A DNA stretch of 16,863 nt. It comes from Bacteroidales bacterium UBA5281. GTDB taxonomy: Bacteria; Bacteroidota; Bacteroidia; Bacteroidales; Lentimicrobiaceae. This document shows, in pieces, positions 1 through 6,006 of this stretch (within the stretch, counting starts at the first letter, position 1; each line of letters opens with the position of its first letter). The notes below the pieces were generated by a model. The model was given only the letters and a program-made list of their open reading frames with translations, was not told where the DNA came from and made no database searches. A program made the translations under genes and the position numbers. The stretch spans positions 1 to 16,863 of the forward strand of contig DHSR01000001.1 of the NCBI GenBank assembly GCA_002410555.1, read 5' to 3'.

Positions 1-49
1 CATCAAAATAAAATGTAGCCAAAGCTTCGCAGGCTGCCTTAACTTTTAG

Positions 50-57
50 TATTTTTG
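50..57 (+). promoter_or_regulatory. Bacteroidota -7 element before DAHP synthase/chorismate mutase
   Basis: TATTTTTG matches the Bacteroidota primary-sigma -7 consensus TAnnTTTG exactly. It ends 4 nt before the ATG at 62, so transcription would begin at or next to the start codon and the mRNA would be leaderless or nearly so. No clear TTTG -33 element is visible about 20 nt upstream. Confidence 0.5.
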
Positions 58-61
58 TGCC

Positions 62-1150
62 ATGGAATTTAAACCTCTCACCGATTGGATGCCTTCGTAT
101 GAAAGACCACTGGTAATTGCTGGCCCCTGCAGCGCCGAAACACAAGAGCAGGTGCTGACAACGGCACGTGGTCTGGCTAAACTTCCCCAGGTAAAGGTAT
201 TCAGAGCGGGAGTATGGAAACCGCGTACCCGCCCCGGCTCCTTTGAAGGGGTTGGTGTGGAAGGTTTAAAGTGGATGCACGAGGTTAAAGAAGAAACCGG
301 GCTATGTACTACAGTGGAGGTGGCCAGTCCTAAGCATGTGGAAGAAGCGCTGAAATATGGTATAGATATTTTATGGATTGGTGCCCGAACAGTGGTTAAT
401 CCATTTTCTATGCAAGACCTGGGTGAAAGTCTGAGTGGAGTAAAAGTGCCGGTAATGATTAAAAACCCCGTAAACCCCGACCTGAAGCTTTGGATTGGAG
501 CCATCGAAAGGGTGCTAAAAAGCGGAATTAACCGCATAGCCGCCATTCACCGGGGATTTTACCAATATGAAAAAAATGCTTACCGCAACCCACCACAATG
601 GGAAATCCCCATCGAACTGATGCGCCGCATGCCCGGTTTGCCAATGATTTGCGATCCCAGTCACATCAGTGGCAAACGCGATTTGTTATTGGCAGTCGCA
701 CAACAATCTATGGATCTGGAAATGGATGGACTGATGATTGAAACTCACTGCAATCCTGACACAGCCCTGACAGATGCCGAACAGCAAATTGAGCCCTCAC
801 AACTCCTCACTTTATTAAAGGCACTCAATATACGCACGCCTAAAGGAAACCGTGAATTCGAACGTAACCTTGAAGTATTGCGGTCAGAAATTGATGGCAT
901 AGACTATGAGCTGATCAAGCTCCTGGCCAAGCGGATGAAGATTGCTGCCGAAATGGGGAAATACAAATACGACCACAACATCACCATACTCCAACTTGAC
1001 AGGTGGAAAGCCCTGTTTGCCGATCGCATCAAAAAAGGAGACAAAGCCGGCCTTAATCCGAAATTCCTTGCGGATTTGTTGCAGGTAGTTCACGAGCAAT
1101 CCATAGAAATACAAACCAACGTTATGAACAAAGCTGCAAATAAATCCTGA
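62..1150 (+). CDS. aroF: Bifunctional DAHP synthase (type I beta) / chorismate mutase (AroQ type)
   Basis: The N-terminal domain condenses phosphoenolpyruvate and erythrose 4-phosphate to DAHP, the first step of the shikimate pathway. The C-terminal domain turns chorismate into prephenate. Both act in the cytoplasm. The synthase domain (about residues 10-255) shows IAGPCSAE (19-26), KPRTRPGSFEG from Lys53, IGARTVVNPF, KNPVNPDL, AAIHRGF, CDPSHISGKR and the late IETHCNPD metal/substrate motif. The mutase domain (264 to about 352) has the AroQ helix pattern: R..ID.ID..L..LLA.RM, then a second basic helix and a Q/E-containing third helix. The 362-residue length and this domain order are usual in Bacteroidota, where the fused mutase probably serves feedback control. 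The start is fixed by the family's standard N-terminus and by a -7 box 4 nt upstream. hflX follows after 33 nt and may be co-transcribed. Confidence 0.95.
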   Translation: MEFKPLTDWMPSYERPLVIAGPCSAETQEQVLTTARGLAKLPQVKVFRAGVWKPRTRPGSFEGVGVEGLKWMHEVKEETGLCTTVEVASPKHVEEALKYGIDILWIGARTVVNPFSMQDLGESLSGVKVPVMIKNPVNPDLKLWIGAIERVLKSGINRIAAIHRGFYQYEKNAYRNPPQWEIPIELMRRMPGLPMICDPSHISGKRDLLLAVAQQSMDLEMDGLMIETHCNPDTALTDAEQQIEPSQLLTLLKALNIRTPKGNREFERNLEVLRSEIDGIDYELIKLLAKRMKIAAEMGKYKYDHNITILQLDRWKALFADRIKKGDKAGLNPKFLADLLQVVHEQSIEIQTNVMNKAANKS

Positions 1151-1183
1151 TTTGGTACGATTTTCGTTTGACTTTTAATCTAT

Positions 1184-2368
1184 ATGATAGACTATACTCC
1201 CATTACTGAAACTGCTGTCCTGGTAGGCCTGATTACTTCAGGACAAAATGAAGCAACCCTCAATGAAACGCTGGATGAACTCGAGTTTTTGTTTGAAACA
1301 GCTGGAGGGACAGCCGTGAAGCGCTTTATCCAGAAACTTGATAAACCTGATCCCCGTACTTTCGTTGGATCAGGCAAACTGAACGAAATCAACAGTTACA
1401 TTAAAGCTTCAGGTGTTGGAACTGTTGTTTTTGATGATGAACTCAGCCCTTCACAATTGCGAAATATTGAGCGCGAACTGGAATGTAAAGTCATTGACCG
1501 TACTGCGCTGATACTCGATATATTTGCCAGCAGGGCGCGGACAGCTACAGCGCGGACTCAGGTAGAACTTGCCCAGCTTCAGTATACACTACCCCGACTG
1601 TCGCGTATGTGGACCCACCTGGAAAAGCAACGTGGAGGCATTGGCATGCGTGGACCCGGAGAAAAAGAAATTGAAACCGACAGACGCATCATTCGCGATA
1701 AAATATCTTTACTCAAAGAAAAGCTTAAAGACATTGATAAACAAAAAATTACCCAACGCAGCGGACGCGAAAAACTGGTGAGGGTTGCCCTTATTGGTTA
1801 TACCAATGTTGGGAAATCAACCCTGATGAATTTGCTGAGTAAATCTGAGGTATTTGCCGAAAATAAGCTTTTTGCTACCCTGGATACTACCGTCCGTAAA
1901 GTGGTTATCGACAACCTCCCTTTCCTGCTTACCGATACGGTAGGTTTCATCCGTAAACTCCCTCATAACCTGGTTGATTCATTCAAATCAACACTGGATG
2001 AAGTGCGCGAAGCCGATTTATTACTGCATGTAGTCGATATTTCTCATCCCGGTTTTGAACACCAGATTGAGGTAGTTCACGAAACATTATCAGAAATAGG
2101 GGCAGCAGATAAACCACTTATGATGATTTTTAACAAGGTGGACGCTTACAACTTTACTGAACCGGAGCCAGACAACTTAACTACTCCTGCAAAAATTATT
2201 CCTACCCTCGAAGAGCTGCAAAACACCTGGATAGCAAAGCTCAATCATCATGCCCAGTTTATATCTGCCACCAAAAAGCTACATTATGATGAATTTAAAG
2301 CCGCACTTTATCAAACGATTCGTGAACTTCATCTAAAACGGTATCCCCACAATAAATTGCTTTATTAA
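1184..2368 (+). CDS. hflX: GTPase HflX
   Basis: HflX is a ribosome-associated GTPase that binds the 50S subunit and splits stalled or stress-inactivated 70S ribosomes. The N-terminal HflX domain carries RTFVGSGKL and FDDELSPSQLRNIE, followed by the conserved DRTALILDIFASRARTATA stretch, the QLQYTLPRL segment and the glycine-rich GGIGMRGPGEKEIE segment, then a helical linker of about 30 residues. The G domain has G1 GYTNVGKST (205-213), G3 DTVGF (251-255) and G4 NKVD (317-320). After G4 there is an acidic, proline-containing insertion of about 25 residues, then a short C-terminal tail. The length of 394 is within the family range. A near-match to the -7 element (TTCGTTTG, 1163-1170) lies 13 nt before the ATG, so the gene may have its own promoter besides read-through from the gene upstream. 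Confidence 0.95.
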   Translation: MIDYTPITETAVLVGLITSGQNEATLNETLDELEFLFETAGGTAVKRFIQKLDKPDPRTFVGSGKLNEINSYIKASGVGTVVFDDELSPSQLRNIERELECKVIDRTALILDIFASRARTATARTQVELAQLQYTLPRLSRMWTHLEKQRGGIGMRGPGEKEIETDRRIIRDKISLLKEKLKDIDKQKITQRSGREKLVRVALIGYTNVGKSTLMNLLSKSEVFAENKLFATLDTTVRKVVIDNLPFLLTDTVGFIRKLPHNLVDSFKSTLDEVREADLLLHVVDISHPGFEHQIEVVHETLSEIGAADKPLMMIFNKVDAYNFTEPEPDNLTTPAKIIPTLEELQNTWIAKLNHHAQFISATKKLHYDEFKAALYQTIRELHLKRYPHNKLLY

Positions 2369-2441
2369 ACTCTCTTTTATGGGTAGATATTTTCATGTTA
2401 TAAATTTTTCATCACTACTGTATTTGCTGGTACGATTTTAC

Positions 2442-2461
2442 TAACTTTGCTTAAACAAAGT
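2442..2461 (+). promoter_or_regulatory. -7 element inside a short inverted repeat
   Basis: TAACTTTG (2442-2449) matches TAnnTTTG exactly and lies 28 nt before the ATG at 2478. It overlaps an inverted repeat, ACTTTG (2444-2449) / CAAAGT (2456-2461), with a 6-nt spacer; this could be an operator or a hairpin at the transcript start. The 12-mer TGGTACGATTTT just upstream (2428-2439) also occurs at 1153-1164 before hflX. This is the only promoter-like signal I see in the 2369-2821 gap and would drive the OmpA-family gene. Confidence 0.4.
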
Positions 2462-2477
2462 ACTTATCTGGCGGGAT

Positions 2478-2825
2478 ATGGGCAAATTGAAAGTTAAAAG
2501 TCAGGCATCTGAGTGGATTTTCCGTAAAATCACCTGCCCGGATTGTCTCTCCAGTTATTCCACCAATCCCGGATTTTCCTTCTGGCTCACTGATGCGCCC
2601 CCTTTTCTGTACAATGTCTATTCTGGCATCAATTTTAAAGTTTTAGAACACAATCAGCATACCATTGTTTTAGCTTTTTGGAATCCGAAAAAAAACGATC
2701 AGAAATTATCGACATTTCACCACAAACCGACCGCTTTGCCGGGTTGCATAACAATTTCAGGCAATCAGATCAGGATTATCAGTCGCAAACCACAATGTAA
2801 AAACCCTTATCAAACATGCTTATGA
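2478..2825 (+). CDS. Hypothetical protein, 115 residues (doubtful ORF)
   Basis: I recognise no family. The ORF fills most of the otherwise empty 447-nt space between hflX and the OmpA-family gene. It is basic, has no signal peptide or membrane segment, and contains a Cys-Pro-Asp-Cys pair (20-23) and two more cysteines near the C-terminus, which might bind a metal. In favour of it: a promoter-like TAACTTTG 28 nt upstream, and a stop codon that overlaps the ATG at 2822 as ATGA, a typical coupling arrangement. Against it: no recognisable domain and an odd composition rich in Pro, Asn, Ser and His. The alternative is that this stretch is simply the long 5' leader of the downstream gene. Confidence 0.35.
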   Translation: MGKLKVKSQASEWIFRKITCPDCLSSYSTNPGFSFWLTDAPPFLYNVYSGINFKVLEHNQHTIVLAFWNPKKNDQKLSTFHHKPTALPGCITISGNQIRIISRKPQCKNPYQTCL

Positions 2826-5095
2826 AACGAATTCTACTTGTTTTCACTCTGGGAATCATCTGGAGTTGCTCTGGTTTAACAGAATTAAGAGCTCAGGATT
2901 TCCTGCCTTTTGCCATCAGCAATTATTCGGGTGCTGGGGGTATCCATATTCAACCGGCATCTATTGCAGATTCACGTTATAAATTCGACATGGTACTCAC
3001 GGGCTTTTCAGCCCAGGCTGCCAACAACTACCTGGCCATGAAACGTGAGGCCATTTTTCGTCCCGGATTATGGGATGAAACCCGGTTTGGCGCCGATTAT
3101 TTATATAGAACCCTTAATGGTAAGGATAAGCAAGGCATGGTTTCTACTGTTGCCATGCTGCCTTCATTTATGGTTAACCTTAATGCTAAAAGTGCATTTG
3201 CTTTCAGTAGCAGAATCCGGGGGCAGATAAATATTGACCGGCTTTCTGAGGATCTGGCCGAAGTTATGGCCGAAAGTTTCGATAATCCGGATTTTTATCA
3301 GATAATCCTGAATAATTCCAACCTGAGTTCGCAGACAAACTGGTGGGCTGAATTCAACCTTACCTATGCGCATGAAATACCTTTAGTCAATGATAAGCAC
3401 TTTTTGAAAGGGGGAATAACCTTAAAGTACCTTCAAGGTATTGCCTCTGGTTATGCTTTTGTACGTGACCTCACCTTCCGGCTCGAGAAGCGGGATGTAA
3501 TTTCAGTGTTTCAATCCGACGTTAATTATGGCCTGTCGGGAAATCTGGATAGCAAGACCTTTAAACCTTTTGATTTTGTCTCTGACCCGGGCTTTGGAAT
3601 GGATATTGGGTTTGTGTATGAATACCGTCCTGATATTGAGCGTTATCGTTATAATATGGACGGAAAAGAAAATCTGCTCCGTCCCGATAAAGACAAATAT
3701 CTTTTGAGAATAGGCTTATCGCTTTTGGATCTTGGTGGCATCAATTTCAATAAAGAGTTTCGCAGTCAGGACTTTACTGCCGACATTCAAAACTGGGATC
3801 TTACCCAGGTTGAGATCAACAGCATAGAAGATTTAAACGACACCCTTCGCAACCGGTTTAATTTTGGCCAGTTTGTGGAAGAGTCTTTCCGGATGCGGCT
3901 TCCCACCGCGCTGAGTCTTCAGATAGATTACAACCTTGGCAAAGGGTTTTATGTTAATATGACGCCATATCTGGCTATGCGAAAGGGGACTGATATTACT
4001 TCCAAAACGCACTATTTTACCACTATAAATGTGGTTCCCCGTTACGAAACCAAGTGGTTTGGTGCGGGCCTTCCCTTTCAGATAGATGAAAATGGCAAAG
4101 CACGTGCAGGTCTGGCACTGAGACTCGGCCCGGTTTGGGTGGGATCAAACAGCATATTAACGAATGTTATGTCTTCTAAAACTTACAATGCTGATGCTTA
4201 TATAATGCTTAAAATTCCGATCTTCAGAAGTATCCCAAAAGATCGCGATGGTGATGGCGTGAGCGACAAACTGGATGAATGCCCCGATACGCCTGGTACC
4301 TGGGCTCAGCGTGGATGTGCAGACCGCGATGGTGACGGCATTCCCGATTCGTTGGATGAGTGTCCCGACGTTGCCGGACTGGCCGAATTTAACGGTTGCC
4401 CGGATACCGATGGAGACGGCATTCCAGACCACCGGGATCAATGTCCGAATGAAGCCGGATTGCCTGAATTCAATGGTTGTCCGGACAGGGATGGTGATGG
4501 CATTCCCGATTTTGAAGATCAATGTCCCGATCAGCCCGGACTGCCTGAACTCAATGGATGCCCCGACCGCGATGGTGATGGCATTATTGACCATTTGGAT
4601 GAATGCCCCGACATACCTGGCCTGGCTGAATTTAACGGCTGTCCCGACAGCGATGGCGATGGAGTACCCGACCATCTGGATGAATGCCCCAAAACACCTG
4701 GAACCATTGCAAACAAGGGTTGCCCCGAAATACAGAAAGAAGAAAAAGCAATACTTACCCAGGCTTTCGACGATCTTGAGTTCGAGTCGGGCCGGGCTGT
4801 AATTCGCACCTCCTCCCATCCTTCACTCAACCAATTGGCCGCATTGCTCCTGGCCCGTCCTGATTGGAAAGTTAAACTTTCAGGTCATACCGACAATACA
4901 GGCGTGGCCGAAAAGAATATGGAACTTTCTAAAAACAGGGCTCAGGCCGTAAAAGACTACCTGATTAGCAAAGGCGTGAAGGAATATCATATCATCACTG
5001 AATGGTTCGGTCAGACAAGACCTATAGCCGATAACAAAACAGCAGAAGGCCGTCAGAAAAATCGCAGGGTTGAAATGGAACTTGTTTTTGATTAA
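2822..5095 (+). CDS. OmpA-family outer-membrane protein with DUF5723-like N-terminal region and thrombospondin type 3 repeats
   Basis: This is probably an outer-membrane protein that anchors to peptidoglycan. Residues 1 to about 24 form a signal peptide (MKRILLVFTLGIIW, then a small-residue region ending near LRAQ). Residues of about 25-465 are rich in aromatic, alternating segments and look like a beta-barrel resembling the DUF5723 family of Bacteroidota. Residues 474-635 are six 27-residue thrombospondin type 3 repeats of the form DxDGDGxxDxxDxCP, which bind calcium. The C-terminal OmpA domain (about 645-757) has the peptidoglycan-binding Asp691 (HTDNTG) and Arg706 (LSKNRAQ), 15 apart as in OmpA. 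I chose the second in-frame ATG (2822) because it gives a clean MKR signal peptide and overlaps the upstream stop; 2816 is the alternative and adds two residues. The specific role is unknown. Confidence 0.88.
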   Translation: MKRILLVFTLGIIWSCSGLTELRAQDFLPFAISNYSGAGGIHIQPASIADSRYKFDMVLTGFSAQAANNYLAMKREAIFRPGLWDETRFGADYLYRTLNGKDKQGMVSTVAMLPSFMVNLNAKSAFAFSSRIRGQINIDRLSEDLAEVMAESFDNPDFYQIILNNSNLSSQTNWWAEFNLTYAHEIPLVNDKHFLKGGITLKYLQGIASGYAFVRDLTFRLEKRDVISVFQSDVNYGLSGNLDSKTFKPFDFVSDPGFGMDIGFVYEYRPDIERYRYNMDGKENLLRPDKDKYLLRIGLSLLDLGGINFNKEFRSQDFTADIQNWDLTQVEINSIEDLNDTLRNRFNFGQFVEESFRMRLPTALSLQIDYNLGKGFYVNMTPYLAMRKGTDITSKTHYFTTINVVPRYETKWFGAGLPFQIDENGKARAGLALRLGPVWVGSNSILTNVMSSKTYNADAYIMLKIPIFRSIPKDRDGDGVSDKLDECPDTPGTWAQRGCADRDGDGIPDSLDECPDVAGLAEFNGCPDTDGDGIPDHRDQCPNEAGLPEFNGCPDRDGDGIPDFEDQCPDQPGLPELNGCPDRDGDGIIDHLDECPDIPGLAEFNGCPDSDGDGVPDHLDECPKTPGTIANKGCPEIQKEEKAILTQAFDDLEFESGRAVIRTSSHPSLNQLAALLLARPDWKVKLSGHTDNTGVAEKNMELSKNRAQAVKDYLISKGVKEYHIITEWFGQTRPIADNKTAEGRQKNRRVEMELVFD
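4241..4726 (+). repeat. Six 81-bp tandem repeats encoding thrombospondin type 3 units
   Basis: There are exactly six in-frame units of 81 bp (27 codons), each starting with GAT/GAC for the first Asp of D-x-D-G-D-G and ending in the codons for G-C-P (G-C-A in the first unit). The middle units share long identical stretches such as the codons for EFNGCP, so recombination between units is plausible. The periodicity also creates long spurious open frames on both strands here. Confidence 0.9.
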
Positions 5096-5301
5096 CCCCC
5101 GAAAATACAGGGAGTAATCTGTGGAAAGCTCAGACGTTTAAACGCTAATAACTTAGCTTACAGTCCTGAACATTTCAACTTTTCAACCTGTGAGGTCACT
5201 CCGAACCTACGCGGGCAGACGGGTCTTTTAGCCCTGGTAACAAAAAAGCAATAATCGGAGGAGGCTAAACCAATAAATCTGTAAAACCAGAAAATTAATA
5301 T
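5096..5301 (+). other. Structured non-coding stretch before a terminator; possible small RNA or structured 3' UTR
   Basis: No open frame is convincing here. Several inverted repeats are visible: AAGCT (5126-5130) / AGCTT (5155-5159) around the palindrome CGTTTAAACG (5135-5144); ACCT (5186-5189) / AGGT (5193-5196); and CTCCGA (5199-5204) / TCGGAG (5255-5260) enclosing GGGC (5213-5216) / GCCC (5231-5234). The region is followed directly by a strong intrinsic terminator. It could be a trans-acting small RNA or the processed 3' end of the OmpA-gene transcript. I see no TAnnTTTG box inside it and cannot match it to tmRNA, RNase P, SRP or a known riboswitch. Confidence 0.3.
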
Positions 5302-5341
5302 CCGGCAGAACAACTTATGCCCGGTTCTGTCGGATTTTTAT
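5302..5341 (+). terminator. Rho-independent terminator
   Basis: The stem is CCGGCAGAAC (5302-5311) with GTTCTGTCGG (5324-5333): ten pairs including one G-U wobble, around a 12-nt loop, followed by ATTTTTA. It lies 206 nt past the OmpA-family stop codon and ends transcription before the kinase-like gene. Confidence 0.8.
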
Positions 5342-5415
5342 AGAAGAATTAGGCTAAAACCAGACGCATTAAAACATAATGAAGAATGAAATGGTATAAT
5401 GCAACACTTATTCCT

Positions 5416-5423
5416 TAATTTTG
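5416..5423 (+). promoter_or_regulatory. -7 element directly before the kinase-like gene
   Basis: TAATTTTG matches TAnnTTTG and ends 4 nt before the ATG at 5428, the same geometry as at 50-57. A leaderless or near-leaderless transcript is predicted. No clear -33 element is visible. Confidence 0.5.
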
Positions 5424-5427
5424 AGCC

Positions 5428-5988
5428 ATGATAATCATTGGTATTACCGGCACCCTGGGTGCAGGAAAAGGCACTATTGTGGAATTCCTCGTTCGGGAAA
5501 GAGGATTTACGCATCTTTCGGTACGCAGTTTTATAGCTGCTGAAATTATTAAACGCGGACTACCCGTTAACCGGGATAACATGGTATTGGTAGCCAACGA
5601 TTTACGTACCAGCCATTCGCCTTCTTATATCGTAGATTGTTTATACCAGCAGGCATTACTTAGTCACGGCAATTGCATCATTGAGAGCATACGGACGCCA
5701 GGTGAGGTAATTTCGCTGCGCGAAAAAGGAAATTTCATTCTTTTCGCCGTAGATGCCAATGCCCGGACCCGGTTTGAGCGCATCAGAAAGCGACAGTCAG
5801 AAACGGATTTTATCGATTTTGAAACTTTTACCCAAAACGAAGCACGGGAAATGAACTCCGACAACCCAAACCACCAAAATCTGAGAAAATGCATCGAAAT
5901 GGCCGATGTTCTTTTTAACAATGATGGCACAGTTTCGCAACTGGAACTTCAAATCGACAAGGCACTTCAACATTTCAATATCGGGTAG
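5428..5988 (+). CDS. P-loop nucleotide kinase-like protein (AAA family; UPF0200/dephospho-CoA kinase-like fold)
   Basis: This is a compact 186-residue NTP-binding protein. The Walker A motif GTLGAGKG sits at residues 8-15, right at the N-terminus, so the start cannot lie further in. The pattern that follows (IKRGLPVNRDNMVLVANDLR, then IESIRTPGEV, a hydrophobic strand FILFAVDANARTRFERIRKR with lid-like arginines, and a late AD.L..N segment) resembles archaeal UPF0200 proteins and nucleoside-monophosphate or dephospho-CoA kinases. A phosphotransfer reaction on a nucleotide-like substrate is inferred; the substrate is unknown. The true dephospho-CoA kinase signature is not obvious, so I do not name it coaE. 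It is a single-gene unit, with a terminator upstream and a convergent neighbour 18 nt downstream. Confidence 0.8.
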   Translation: MIIIGITGTLGAGKGTIVEFLVRERGFTHLSVRSFIAAEIIKRGLPVNRDNMVLVANDLRTSHSPSYIVDCLYQQALLSHGNCIIESIRTPGEVISLREKGNFILFAVDANARTRFERIRKRQSETDFIDFETFTQNEAREMNSDNPNHQNLRKCIEMADVLFNNDGTVSQLELQIDKALQHFNIG

Positions 5989-6006
5989 ACGTAATTTGCA
6001 TTTTGC

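Noticed and set aside
46..546. 166-codon minus-strand frame opposite the DAHP synthase gene
   Set aside because: It is a shadow frame: it has no recognisable motifs, and the plus strand encodes an unmistakable DAHP synthase.
4157..4819. 220-codon open frame on the minus strand across the repeat array, with other long frames on both strands
   Set aside because: It is produced by the 81-bp periodicity of the real gene, which keeps one composition in every frame. The translation is repetitive with no domain, and the plus-strand frame has clear family motifs.
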